Positions 45,001-53,825 of a stretch of 64,000 nt of DNA are shown here, piece by piece (the stretch's first letter is position 1; every line of letters begins with the position of its first letter). The DNA is from SB21 sp964415295 (GTDB taxonomy: Bacteria > CLD3 > SB21): contig CAYPYN010000003.1 of the NCBI GenBank assembly GCA_964415295.1, forward strand, positions 1 to 64,000. Reading direction: 5' to 3'. The translations under genes were made by a program, and so were the position numbers. The notes under the pieces were generated by a model. That model was not told the origin of the DNA and made no database searches. It saw nothing but the letters and a program-made list of their open reading frames with translations.

Positions 45001-47706
45001 ATTCTCGTCAAATCGCCGTATGAACGGTGCCAGGCGCTGGTCACGGTGGAACGGGAAGGGATCATGTCGCACCGATCGGTTGAACTGACCGGGAATGCCG
45101 CATTTGTTGAGGTGCCGGTCACAAAGGATATGATTCCGAATGCTTACGTATCCGTGATGCTGCTTCAGGGAAGACTTTCCCCGCCGACGGCCGAACGCTT
45201 TGAGGATCTTGGAAAGCCTGCCTTTAAGATCGGATATACGGCCCTGACCGTCAATTCTGAAGAAAAGAAATTGGATGTAGAAATAAAACTGAGCAAGGAC
45301 AAATTTTCACCCAACGAGTGGGTGGATGTAAAACTGGAGGTCAAAGACCAACAAGCGCGCGGGCAAGCGGCGGAAGTCACCTTGTATGTGGAAGACATCG
45401 GCGTATTGAACCTGGTCGGCTACAAGATTCCGGATCCATTTTCTCACTTCTACAGACACCGCGAGCTGGGCGTTTCCACGACCGAGAGCCGAAAACATAT
45501 TCTCGACCAGATCATACAGGCCAATTTGAAGGAAAAAGGAGGCATCGGCGGCGGCGGGGGAGACGAGATGTTTGCCGCCGTGTCCGTGCGCAAAAATTTC
45601 AAATCGTGCGTCTTCTGGGATCCGGCCGTACTGACCGACCGCACGGGGAAAACGACGATCCGGTTCCAATTGCCTGAGAACCTGACGGGTTTTAAAATCA
45701 TGGCCGTTGCACACACCGCGGATTCCAAATTCGGCCGTGCGGAAAAAAACATCACGGTCAGTAAACAACTTATGCTTCGCCCGGCGCTTCCGCGTTTTGC
45801 AAGAGTGGGGGATGAACTCGAAGCCGGTGTGCTTGTTCACAATTACTCCGATCAGGACGGGACCGTGAAGATCGCGGCACAAATCGATGGAGCTGAGTCG
45901 ACCTCTGAAACCACACGGGAGATCTTTCTGAAAAAGGGAAATTCCCAGGAGGTTCGGTATAAATTCAGTGTAAAGGAAAACAAGACGGGAACCTTTACTT
46001 TTAAAGCGGTGATGAACGGTCTGACCGACGGCGTCGAGGTCCGGATCCCGATGAAGATTCCGACCTACTCGGAAACGGTTGCACTCTATGGCAGCGCTAC
46101 GGAAAACCGGCAGGAGATCGTGAAGATTCCGGATAATATTTACGATGATTTCGGCGGACTGTTTGTGAAGACGTCCTCCACGGCGCTGGTAGATCTGGAC
46201 GGGAGTCTCAAATATCTGTTTGAATATCCGTACGGATGCCTGGAGCAGAAAACGTCGAGGGTACTTCCCGTTATTCTGTTCGGAGACGTTGTGCAGACAT
46301 TCGGTCTTGAGGCTTTCCCGGACGGCCGGAAGAATATCGACGACGTGATCAGACAATACCTGGATGAAGTACCTAAGTTTCAGCAGTTCGACGGAGGCTT
46401 CAGTTACTGGACGGGTAATGGCATCGTGTCTCCTTATGTTACCGTGTATGCCATGTTCGCTCTGACTCAGGCAAAGCAAAAAGGTTACGAGGTTCAATCG
46501 GAATGCTACGATAAAGGCCTATCCTATTTAAAGAGCCTGGTAAGGCGTTCGGTCATGCCGGATCGGTATGGATTATCTTATTGGCATGTGACGCATGCGT
46601 TCGCATTGGCAGTGCTGGCGGAAACGGGTTACTACGATGCACCGAGCGTCGAATTACTTTTCCAGCGGCGTGATGAATTACCGCTGTACGCGCGGGCTAT
46701 GCTTCTGCGCGCCGTGGTCAAGGGTAAGGGAAACCGGGTCATCGCCGAGGAGCTACGGAGGAGCCTGATGAACGGCATGAAGGTGAATCCGACTACAGTG
46801 CATTTTGAGGAACCGGCAAGCTCGGGACTGGAATGGACGTTCCATTCCAACGCCCGCACAACGGCCGCCATCCTGGAAGTATTCCTTGAAACAGAAAAAG
46901 AGAATGTTCCCTGGGCTGAGAAAACGGTTAGGTATCTGCTTGAGGAGCGTAAAGACGGCCGGTGGCGGACCACGCAGGAAAACACTTACGTTTTCTGGGC
47001 GCTGGGAAAATACTTCAATATTTTTGAAAAAGACGAACCCGATTTTGCGCTCAAGGTCGGACTGGCCGGAAAACCTGTTTTGGAACAGATATACCGCGGC
47101 CGTTCAACGGCGTTCCATACGGTGCAAGTGAAGTACGATAAGCTGAAAAAAGATGTCAAACTGCCGCTTGATTTTAACCGTACCGGGAACGGACGCATGT
47201 ACTTCACCGTTCGCATGACCTATGCGCCTAAATCGGGCGTCAGGATCAAAGCGCGCGATGAAGGCTTTAAGATCACCAAGACGTATGTCGATGAAAAGGG
47301 TCAGGCCGTCACGGATGGGAAATTCCGGGCTGGTGCGCTCTATAAGATCCGTTTGGACATCAGTACCGCTCAGGATCGCTCGTTCGTCGTTGTGGACGAC
47401 CCGCTCCCGGCCGGATTTGAAGCCGTTAACGTAAACCTGGCTACCAGCGCGGCCTCGGCCATCGAACACACCGGAGCTTCAGGTCCGGACAACTGGTGGT
47501 ACGAGACATTCAATAATTCCGAAATGCGGGACGACCGCGTGCTGGTCTTCGCCGACCGTCTTCCGCGGGGAACGCATACTTTCACGTATCTGGCCAGAGC
47601 TACGACCATAGGTCGATTCGAATTACCGGCCACCAAAGCGGAAGAGATGTATGCGCCGGAAGTTTTTGGAAATACTGGCAACCAAACCGTCGTCGTGCAA
47701 CCGTAG
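42040..47706 (+). CDS. Bacterial alpha-2-macroglobulin with thioester
   Basis: A protein of 1888 residues from the ATG at 42040, chosen because GGAGG (42030-42034) sits five bases upstream. The hydrophobic N-terminus ends at VNSC (Cys 31), a possible lipid anchor. The protein shows repeated macroglobulin domains, the Gly-rich stretch GGIGGGGGDEMF (near 1167) before the complement-like half, and the thioester motif C1400-L-E-Q in YPYGCLEQKTSR followed by a helical TED domain. Such proteins trap proteases covalently in the periplasm. E. coli YfhM is similar but shorter (about 1650 aa). The usual partner gene pbpC is not adjacent; moaD starts one base later. Confidence 0.93.
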   Translation: MKTPRFAQITWLCFLAAITMSASLVIYVNSCSIGDSTQAQDKNSTPQKQGLQIVSATPQGSVEGLDQFYSVVVLFNQAMVPLEALPEGDGSGPLKIEPAINGKFRWLGTNTLSFTPEKRLTPATRYRVTIPAGVKAVSGDRLDKDYTFTFETTRPKFVHSNIYHEARGVTINPKLYLLFNLPVSLPDAQKKIVLYQEHDEVPMKALVGEADTNEIKEYIQNYNYGLSSSSVPELQGRLLIVTPPAPLSMMTGYTLTLASGIMGKAGTLGSKESQTIHFTTYGPLEMIRFAEPESPARPLRIKLTNRVDPDELRSHMSITPTAEIQYVYDSYWDDEYSHSIYVDWQPRTYYEFRISNDLTDDFGNKLGQDVIRSFTTGDYEPAVQFKDGENIIESYLSHDFNISVINPKPVQIKLARLSEEDLISVLDQGLWKQDLYFHKWESSRSEVPDVEINKQSIYPIKLDEVLQKERNANILVEFKHGDETYVRRAVVQLTEIGITAKFSRLNNLIYVTHLKDARPITEAYVEIRGDDGQIAWAGRTDGKGFVKTPGWESLGLKAKNEWSEPRQWVFVSKAGQKAYANSERSVELYRFNIPTSWRVRSGDQLSATMFTNQGIYRPGDKVLIKGITRRLAGDDWSVSSGRSLQVKIMNPSSEEVFSNRCTTNAMGGFDLEYTADANAPLGYYSVRAYDGDEEICTESFQVQEFKPVETEVSIHTEKEEYVWGETLKASLDGHYLFGAPMSQAPIKWSLSRTQSSFVPPGYEDYFFGRMVDDYYGYRWSYATVMASKTDQLDERGLLDVSYALNHPTSETSTIVLEGEVTDKNRQVVSGRKSITVHAGQYYIGLKPSTTFHTWGQPLDLTAVTVDPRGAKLKGKTVTVELIRREWISVRERSGDGSFQWNSQVKDSVEHTLQIISDTEPVTRRLKPGFTGYYIIKATGSDALGNTVSSSCYVYVTGEGYTGWSLRDDDAIDLVADKKNYNPGETAKILVKSPYERCQALVTVEREGIMSHRSVELTGNAAFVEVPVTKDMIPNAYVSVMLLQGRLSPPTAERFEDLGKPAFKIGYTALTVNSEEKKLDVEIKLSKDKFSPNEWVDVKLEVKDQQARGQAAEVTLYVEDIGVLNLVGYKIPDPFSHFYRHRELGVSTTESRKHILDQIIQANLKEKGGIGGGGGDEMFAAVSVRKNFKSCVFWDPAVLTDRTGKTTIRFQLPENLTGFKIMAVAHTADSKFGRAEKNITVSKQLMLRPALPRFARVGDELEAGVLVHNYSDQDGTVKIAAQIDGAESTSETTREIFLKKGNSQEVRYKFSVKENKTGTFTFKAVMNGLTDGVEVRIPMKIPTYSETVALYGSATENRQEIVKIPDNIYDDFGGLFVKTSSTALVDLDGSLKYLFEYPYGCLEQKTSRVLPVILFGDVVQTFGLEAFPDGRKNIDDVIRQYLDEVPKFQQFDGGFSYWTGNGIVSPYVTVYAMFALTQAKQKGYEVQSECYDKGLSYLKSLVRRSVMPDRYGLSYWHVTHAFALAVLAETGYYDAPSVELLFQRRDELPLYARAMLLRAVVKGKGNRVIAEELRRSLMNGMKVNPTTVHFEEPASSGLEWTFHSNARTTAAILEVFLETEKENVPWAEKTVRYLLEERKDGRWRTTQENTYVFWALGKYFNIFEKDEPDFALKVGLAGKPVLEQIYRGRSTAFHTVQVKYDKLKKDVKLPLDFNRTGNGRMYFTVRMTYAPKSGVRIKARDEGFKITKTYVDEKGQAVTDGKFRAGALYKIRLDISTAQDRSFVVVDDPLPAGFEAVNVNLATSAASAIEHTGASGPDNWWYETFNNSEMRDDRVLVFADRLPRGTHTFTYLARATTIGRFELPATKAEEMYAPEVFGNTGNQTVVVQP

Positions 47707-47707
47707 T

Positions 47708-47953
47708 ATGAATATCAAGGTCAAATTCTTTGCTATGTGCCGTGAGGCTGCGGGGACGGATGAATGCGTTCTCGATCTGCCCGATCAGGCGTCTCTTGAA
47801 GAATTCTGGAAAAAGATCATCGAACGTTATCCCAAACTCGCAGCATACAGAGCGCACAGCCGTATAGCGGTCAATATGGAATATGCCGGTGCGGGTCAGA
47901 TGTTGCACAACGGCGACGAAATCTGCATCATTCCTCCGGTAAGCGGAGGATGA
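47708..47953 (+). CDS. moaD: Molybdopterin synthase sulfur carrier subunit MoaD
   Basis: An 81-residue ubiquitin-fold protein ending in PPVSGG, the C-terminal Gly-Gly that carries the thiocarboxylate. The start is the ATG at 47708, directly after the macroglobulin stop; an upstream in-frame ATG at 47651 would add 19 residues from inside that gene and is rejected. With MoaE it converts cPMP to molybdopterin. Confidence 0.93.
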   Translation: MNIKVKFFAMCREAAGTDECVLDLPDQASLEEFWKKIIERYPKLAAYRAHSRIAVNMEYAGAGQMLHNGDEICIIPPVSGG

Positions 47954-47960
47954 TTCCTTT

Positions 47961-48419
47961 ATGGCTATGATCAAAGAAGACCGATACTGGGTGGAAATGA
48001 CCCATGAACCGTTGCACCTGCATGCTCTCAATGAATTCTGCGAATCGGAGCATGCCGGTGCGATAGCGTTTTTCATAGGTACCGTGCGAAATCATTTCGA
48101 TGGTAAGCCCGTTACCGCTATCGATTATCACGGTTATCCGGAGATGGCGGAAAAAGTACTGCTAAAAATCGTGCAGGATGTTTTTTCCAGGTGGCCGGTT
48201 CATCGTGCAGCCGTTGTGCATAGATTGGGTCTATTGCATCTCAAAGAGGCCAGCGTAGCGATCGCCGTATCATCGCCGCACCGTGAGGAAGCTTTTGCCG
48301 CATGCCGTTATATCATCGAAGAGATCAAAAAAGATCTGCCGGTCTGGAAGAAGGAGCATTTTGCGAATGGGACGGCCGGTTGGAAAGAGGATACGGCCGG
48401 ACACAGAAAAATACCTTGA
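47961..48419 (+). CDS. moaE: Molybdopterin synthase catalytic subunit MoaE
   Basis: A 152-residue MoaE with family blocks GAIAFFIGTVRNHFDGKPV, IDYHGYPEMAEK, HRLGLLHLKEASVAIAVSSPHR and the active-site Lys region PVWKKEHF. GGAGG at the end of moaD gives an 11-base gap to the ATG. The moaD-moaE pair is complete. No other cofactor genes lie here except the distant fdhD. Confidence 0.95.
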   Translation: MAMIKEDRYWVEMTHEPLHLHALNEFCESEHAGAIAFFIGTVRNHFDGKPVTAIDYHGYPEMAEKVLLKIVQDVFSRWPVHRAAVVHRLGLLHLKEASVAIAVSSPHREEAFAACRYIIEEIKKDLPVWKKEHFANGTAGWKEDTAGHRKIP

Positions 48420-48533
48420 TATGCAATTTGAATTTTCCTAACTTTCCTAACACATTCCCGCATATATTTTACGAAAACCCGAGGTTGCCTAACAGGTTTT
48501 CAATTCCGCAAAAGCAAAGAAAAATGAGGTTTT

Positions 48534-51500
48534 ATGAGAAAACGGTCACTTCTTTACTTGTTGGCATTCCCGTTTCTTTTCGGCGCATCCGTTTTCCCAC
48601 AGGTCAGCTCCGGTGATTCGACGGCGTTGGTCACTCTTTTTAACAGTACCGGTGGGAGCAACTGGACAACGAAGACGAACTGGAACTCTAATAGCGCCGT
48701 CGGAACGTGGTTCGGTGTGACCGTATCCAACGGACGCGTGGTCGGCCTTAACCTTTCTGGAAATAACCTGACAGGAACCCTTCCTTCACAGATCGGTAAT
48801 CTGACCAATCTCACGCAGCTTCAGCTGTTCAATAATCAACTTTCCGGCAGTATCCCTACGCAGATCGGTAACCTCGTAAATTTGACAAGCCTTGGACTTG
48901 AAAATAATCTTTTGACCGGAAAGCTGCCGGTTTCGATCGGCAATCTGACGATTCTTAGTTCATTAACTCTTTCCGGTAATCAATTGACCGATTCCGTGCC
49001 GGTTGTTTTCAAAAATCTTGCCGCACTGCAGCAAATGGATATCCGCAATAACGTCCTGGATGTGTTGCCGGATCTCTCAACCATCGGAACTCTGAATACG
49101 CTGAGAACAGAGGGAAACAAATTCACGTTTGAAGATCTTGAACCTAACGTGGGCATAACGACCTTTACGTATTCTCCGCAAGACAGTGTCGGCAGTTACA
49201 ACGCGGTCAACGCCGTTGAAGGATCGGTCTTGCCCATGACGGTTGTTGTCGGTGGAACCAATAATGTATATCAATGGAAAAAGAACGGCAGCGTGATCCC
49301 CGGCGCCAACGGAGCGACGTATCAGATCGATTCTGTAAAAGTGAGCGATGCGGGCACGTACACGTGCGATATCACGAACACCGCGGTCACGGGGCTTACA
49401 TTGAGACGCCGAACCACCACAGTTACGGTCACCGGTTCGGCCCCGACGGCGCCGTCGTCCTTATCCGCCACGGCCGTTTCAACGTCTCAGATCAATCTCT
49501 CATGGAATGCCAGTACGGGCATCCTCCTTCGATACCGGATCACCCGTTCAACGAACTCCGGTTCCGGATTTGTTCAGATCGATTCGACAGCCAACAATGC
49601 AATCACATCGTATTCGAACACAGGATTAGCTAATTCCAAAACGATCTATTACTACCGCGTTTTTGCCGTCGGTAATTTCGGCGTTTCCACCGCATCCAAT
49701 ACGGCGAGCGATACGACGTTCAACGCGTCTCCCGTTCGGACGGTGGCCATACCCGACACGTCGGTAACGCAAGGATTTCCCAAAGTGTTTCATCGGAAAC
49801 TCTCCCACGTATTTTCCGATCCGGACGATGCGACGCTCACGTTTTCCGTCCAGTCCAATCCGGCTCAGATACTGGCGACCCGCTCCAGCGATACATTATA
49901 CCTTGAAGGGATTCCCGGTTTTTCCGGGACAGCCTCGGTGATCGTTTCCGGGAGCGACGGTTCATCCGCTGCCGCCGATACTTTTGATGTGACGACGCTG
50001 GCGGACAACCAGGCGCCGGTGATGGGAACTTTGCAGACGCCGGCTTCTTCGGCCGTCAACACGGCTTTTAATGTAAGCTGTACGGTTACGGATAACGGAA
50101 GTATCGCGGCTGTCCGTGCTTTTTACAAACAGGGTACTGCTTCGGTTTTTGATTCCATCGCCATGACGTCGGCGGGTTCCACATACAGCGCACAAATTCC
50201 CGGTACTGCTGTGACGTTGCAGGGAATATCGGTATTTGTTAAGGCTGTGGATAACGGCGGCAATATCAGTTTCAGCGATACATCCGGTGTGCCGGTGTCT
50301 TTTACGCAGATACAAAGTAATATAGCCGGGTCGGCTTATCCGTCGGGAATTCCATCGGACCGGTGGCGTCTGGTCTCCGTTCCCGTCAATCTCAATAATA
50401 AAGGTCTGGCCAATTTGTTCTCGGGTATCGGCACCGCCGAGTGGATCGCCTACAACGGGTCCGGCATCAAAGTGACATCCATTCTTCCTGGACAAGGATT
50501 CTGGTTCTTCCAAAAAAGCGGTAACGACGGCCTGACGGCCGGAGCCGCCGGAGGAGTGACCAATGATCCTGCGGGTGTTCAAGTGACTTTGGCGCCGCAG
50601 GCGTGGACGCTTGTCGGAACGCCCTATACAACCCCCGTCAGCGTGACCCTGGATCCACTGCAATTCTCAGGTCTCTGGACGTACGGCGGAACAGGTACCG
50701 AAGTTGGCGGCTGGAGCAAGGTGACCACGATGAATCCTTTTGGCGGTTACGCGATCTATAATAAGAACACGACAGCCACAACGATCACCATTACTCCCGG
50801 AGGGATCACGGTCGGCAAATCCTCACATTCTCCCGTCAACGATCTGAGTCTTAACGTGGCGGCCACCGTTGTAAAAGATGGATTAACATACGCGGATAGG
50901 TCAAACGGTCTGACGGTGCTGCAAGACGAAAACAGCGCCATGTACAATGATCCCGAACCGCCTTATATTGGCGACCACATCTCGGCTTATTTTTTGAACG
51001 GGACTCAAAAAGTGAGCTATATGTATTCCGATAATACCGGCGATGGCATTTCACAGGATTTGGTGATCGAAACCACGATGGATGAATCGGAAGTTCGGCT
51101 CACGATCGAAGTCGAATCCATCCGGAGGGATTGGCAGGTCAGGGTGTTTGACTACGCGCGCAATGCTTTTATCGAGGATATGGGTTCGATCCGTGATTTT
51201 CATAAATACGCAGGGAAGACCCGTTTCCGCATATTGGCCGGATCCGGCGCCTTCCTTGAAAACGCCGAGGCTGCGATCGGTAGTCTGCCGAAGAACTATT
51301 CATTGTCTCAGAACTATCCGAATCCGTTCAATCCGAGTACCCGCATCGGTTACGATCTGTCGAAACAAGGCAAAGTGACGTTGAAGATCTACAATATTCT
51401 CGGGCAGGAGATCCAAACCTTGCTCAACCAAAGAGATCAGGAGGCGGGAATGTACCATCTCGATTGGAACGGCCGTGACCGCAACGGTCGCACGGTTGCG

Positions 51501-51587
51501 TCCGGTGTGTATTTGTACCGGTTACAGGTTGAGGCCATAGACGGCAGGTTTTTTACGCAGACACGAAAAATGATGTTCGTTAAATAA
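48534..51587 (+). CDS. T9SS-exported LRR/Ig/FN3 surface protein
   Basis: A 1017-residue secreted protein. Domains in order: signal peptide (1-21); leucine-rich repeats of the plant-like LxLSxNNLTGxLPxxIGNLxxL type (about 65-175); an Ig-like domain with YTCDIT (about 218-300); FN3 (about 305-395); a cadherin-like domain (about 398-485); further beta domains; and the T9SS type A sorting domain (about 920-1017) with YPNPFNP at 928-934, TLKIYNILGQ and ASGVYLYRL. The tail marks it for type IX export and surface attachment. LRR and Ig parts suggest adhesion or binding to other cells. GAGG precedes the ATG. Confidence 0.92.
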   Translation: MRKRSLLYLLAFPFLFGASVFPQVSSGDSTALVTLFNSTGGSNWTTKTNWNSNSAVGTWFGVTVSNGRVVGLNLSGNNLTGTLPSQIGNLTNLTQLQLFNNQLSGSIPTQIGNLVNLTSLGLENNLLTGKLPVSIGNLTILSSLTLSGNQLTDSVPVVFKNLAALQQMDIRNNVLDVLPDLSTIGTLNTLRTEGNKFTFEDLEPNVGITTFTYSPQDSVGSYNAVNAVEGSVLPMTVVVGGTNNVYQWKKNGSVIPGANGATYQIDSVKVSDAGTYTCDITNTAVTGLTLRRRTTTVTVTGSAPTAPSSLSATAVSTSQINLSWNASTGILLRYRITRSTNSGSGFVQIDSTANNAITSYSNTGLANSKTIYYYRVFAVGNFGVSTASNTASDTTFNASPVRTVAIPDTSVTQGFPKVFHRKLSHVFSDPDDATLTFSVQSNPAQILATRSSDTLYLEGIPGFSGTASVIVSGSDGSSAAADTFDVTTLADNQAPVMGTLQTPASSAVNTAFNVSCTVTDNGSIAAVRAFYKQGTASVFDSIAMTSAGSTYSAQIPGTAVTLQGISVFVKAVDNGGNISFSDTSGVPVSFTQIQSNIAGSAYPSGIPSDRWRLVSVPVNLNNKGLANLFSGIGTAEWIAYNGSGIKVTSILPGQGFWFFQKSGNDGLTAGAAGGVTNDPAGVQVTLAPQAWTLVGTPYTTPVSVTLDPLQFSGLWTYGGTGTEVGGWSKVTTMNPFGGYAIYNKNTTATTITITPGGITVGKSSHSPVNDLSLNVAATVVKDGLTYADRSNGLTVLQDENSAMYNDPEPPYIGDHISAYFLNGTQKVSYMYSDNTGDGISQDLVIETTMDESEVRLTIEVESIRRDWQVRVFDYARNAFIEDMGSIRDFHKYAGKTRFRILAGSGAFLENAEAAIGSLPKNYSLSQNYPNPFNPSTRIGYDLSKQGKVTLKIYNILGQEIQTLLNQRDQEAGMYHLDWNGRDRNGRTVASGVYLYRLQVEAIDGRFFTQTRKMMFVK

Positions 51588-51640
51588 TTCTAAGTAATAA
51601 AAAAAGTAATCATAATTATCCATTCAACGGTATTTTTATT

Positions 51641-52837
51641 ATGAAAAAGATCAATTTTGTCATTCTGATTATTCCTTTCTTCCTGCTTTCGTGCGGGTCT
51701 TCCTCTGAAATGGTTATCAAGGAAGACACCGATCTGATCATGGCATTGGGCGGCGCGGAATACGCGGCCCTTTCCGATTCCGAAAGATACGAGGCCGCCG
51801 AATACCTGATGCGAAAGGGCGATACGGAAATGGCGCGTGCTATCTATGAAGATATCGTGACGCACAATCGTCAGGTGGTAGCCATAAAGTATAAACTCGC
51901 CATGATGTACCTGAAAATGGATCAGGTGGATTTCTTACGGAAGAATCCGAAGGGTAAAGTTGAGAAATTCACACTCAACGGAAAGGATCTCGGCGAAAAG
52001 GTCCTGAATGAGATCGCCGAGCAGAATCCTTGGTACCTGCCGGTGTACTCCCAGCTCATGATACTGGAGGCCGAGCGGGGCAACACCGATGGAGTCAATA
52101 AATGGTATGATAAGGCTAAAGAGCTCAGCAGCGATTATGAAACCTCCGATTTTCGTGTGGCCGTTTTGACCATGTCGGATCCGTCCAGAGCGGAAGAAGG
52201 CAAACAGCTGTTGATCAAAGGGCAGAAGTCTTTTGCGGATCTGTATCAATCGTACAAGAATCTCGGCGGTATCCAAAAAGTGCAGCGTCAGGATACGATG
52301 GCGATTGAAACTTTGAGCAAAGCGGCGAAAACAAAAACGGAAGCCGTTGATCTTTTTGCCGTTTATTATGATATGGCCACTGTTTCTGCGCATTTGTACC
52401 ATACCCGCAAGGACGATCACTACAAGACTCAGGCGATTCAATACGGCTGCATGAGCGCTCAGTACTTTCCAATGTACAAACCGGCTTTAACGCTGGTAGC
52501 GGAATTGGCCGGTCTGCCGTCCGATTCGGCCGCCGGACTGGCGGGTTATCAGACGGCGGTAAACGAATTGTCCAAAAGCGTGATACCGGAGAAAGAACAA
52601 ATTACTTTATCGAATAGCCAGGAAACCGTGATACCCGAAAGTATCATGATCGACGAATGGGCCGCCAAACAAAAAGAAACGGCCAAGAAAAAACCGGGCT
52701 CCAACAAGACGGCACTGTATATTGGCGGCGGCATCGTAGCCGGCGCGGGTGTGGCCGTCATCGGACTGAGTCTGACGGGCGGCAAAACGACAAAGACCAG
52801 CTTTGGTACTCCTCCGGCTTTCCCAACTCCGGACTAG
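51641..52837 (+). CDS. TPR lipoprotein with Gly-zipper C-terminus
   Basis: A 398-residue lipoprotein with lipobox FLLSC (Cys 18). Helical TPR-like repeats cover about 40-290 (EAAEYLMRKGDTEMARAIYEDIV, VVAIKYKLAMMYLKM). Near the C-terminus lies a hydrophobic glycine-rich helix (IGGGIVAGAGVAVIGLSLTGG, about 361-381), which could insert in the outer membrane or pack as a Gly-zipper, and then a short Pro/Thr tail. No family is recognised. It lies 53 bases after the T9SS gene. Confidence 0.75.
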   Translation: MKKINFVILIIPFFLLSCGSSSEMVIKEDTDLIMALGGAEYAALSDSERYEAAEYLMRKGDTEMARAIYEDIVTHNRQVVAIKYKLAMMYLKMDQVDFLRKNPKGKVEKFTLNGKDLGEKVLNEIAEQNPWYLPVYSQLMILEAERGNTDGVNKWYDKAKELSSDYETSDFRVAVLTMSDPSRAEEGKQLLIKGQKSFADLYQSYKNLGGIQKVQRQDTMAIETLSKAAKTKTEAVDLFAVYYDMATVSAHLYHTRKDDHYKTQAIQYGCMSAQYFPMYKPALTLVAELAGLPSDSAAGLAGYQTAVNELSKSVIPEKEQITLSNSQETVIPESIMIDEWAAKQKETAKKKPGSNKTALYIGGGIVAGAGVAVIGLSLTGGKTTKTSFGTPPAFPTPD

Positions 52838-52894
52838 CGGGCCCATTCAAGCCATTGTACTCAGTATTTTTATTCTTGATTCCAAGGAGGGTTC

Positions 52895-53518
52895 ATGAAA
52901 GGGGTAGTTGTATTCTTTTTAGTAAGTAGTCTATTCGTTGTCGGTTGCGGCGATGATACTTCGGGTTCGGGCGGCAACATTAGATGGGCCGACTCGGTGA
53001 TCGCTTACAGTACACAATACGATTCGGTTGATTGGTCCGCCCACCAGGCATTGGATGCTCCTAATACATACCCGGATTACGGCGATATTGAAACGGCGTG
53101 GACATCTGAGTTCCAGGACGGCGGAAGAGAATTTCTGGAATTAGGATTTTTTGAGAATCCTCAGCCCGTTGCCGCCATTGCGATATTTGAAACCTACAAG
53201 CCTGGTTTTGTAGATACCGTGTACGTCAAAAATGATTTTACCGGCTTGTGGGAAGTTGTTTTTTATGATTCGGCCAAAGCCGCGGGAGATACTTCGCGGA
53301 TCAATATCATTAATTTTACAAGGACTTCATTCAACGTGTTTGCCATCCGTATTGCGATGGATATGGCGGCCGTACCGGGATGGAACGAGATCGATGCGGT
53401 GGGAATTTCTCCCGACCCGATTCCGGATTACACCGATCGAGACTATTGGGGGCCCTATTGGGATCCGCTTCCTGACTCTCCTGTGAAAGTGAATCGTATA
53501 TTGACTAAAAAGAAATAG
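52895..53518 (+). CDS. Small lipoprotein with discoidin-like binding domain
   Basis: A 207-residue lipoprotein with lipobox VVGC (Cys 18). The mature part is one beta-sandwich of the kind that starts SVIAYSTQYDSVDWSAHQALDAP and continues REFLELGFFENPQPVAAIAIFETY and VDTVYVKNDFTGLWEVV. This resembles the F5/8-like or pappalysin-associated ligand-binding fold found alone or in large surface proteins. A binding role (glycan or metal) is inferred. AAGGAGG precedes the ATG. Confidence 0.78.
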   Translation: MKGVVVFFLVSSLFVVGCGDDTSGSGGNIRWADSVIAYSTQYDSVDWSAHQALDAPNTYPDYGDIETAWTSEFQDGGREFLELGFFENPQPVAAIAIFETYKPGFVDTVYVKNDFTGLWEVVFYDSAKAAGDTSRINIINFTRTSFNVFAIRIAMDMAAVPGWNEIDAVGISPDPIPDYTDRDYWGPYWDPLPDSPVKVNRILTKKK

Positions 53519-53530
53519 GTTAGAACCTGG

Positions 53531-53559
53531 CGCCCCTTTTGGTAAAATTGGGGCGTTTA
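53531..53559 (+). terminator. Probable terminator after the lipoprotein gene
   Basis: Stem CGCCCC/GGGGCG (53531-53536 with 53550-53555), extended inside by TTTT/AAAA with a 2-base bulge, then TTTAT. The T-run is short. Confidence 0.6.
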
Positions 53560-53659
53560 TTCTGGAAATTCTGCAATGTTGTGATACCGGTCACTGAAAT
53601 CAGGACCCGAATTGCTTATTATTACAGGTTTGATGGATTTTTGCGGGCGATCAAATTGC

Positions 53660-53688
53660 TTGACATGATATGGGCTTTGACTTACTTT
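53660..53688 (+). promoter_or_regulatory. Promoter of the giant T9SS gene; remainder of a 307-base gap
   Basis: TTGACA, a 17-base spacer and TACTTT (53683-53688), with a leader of about 130 bases. Apart from this and the terminator at 53531, the gap 53519-53825 shows no convincing gene; a 66-codon open frame in it has no ribosome site. Confidence 0.4.
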
Positions 53689-53825
53689 AAGGCATCTAAG
53701 GGTCAAGTCAAGCTGTTCTCGCATTTTAGCGCAGGTTGAACCTTTTAGGTTCTATGGGGCCGCTCTATAATTCCGATTTTTCTTACTAGAATTTTAACAT
53801 ATCTCACCAAACCAGTCGAGGACTT

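Noticed and set aside
45307..46497. 396-codon - strand open frame opposite the macroglobulin
   Set aside because: Shadow of a gene with intact CLEQ and family motifs.
53539..53739. 66-codon open frame in the gap before the giant gene
   Set aside because: No ribosome site, it overlaps a terminator tail and a likely promoter, and the residue make-up is not protein-like.
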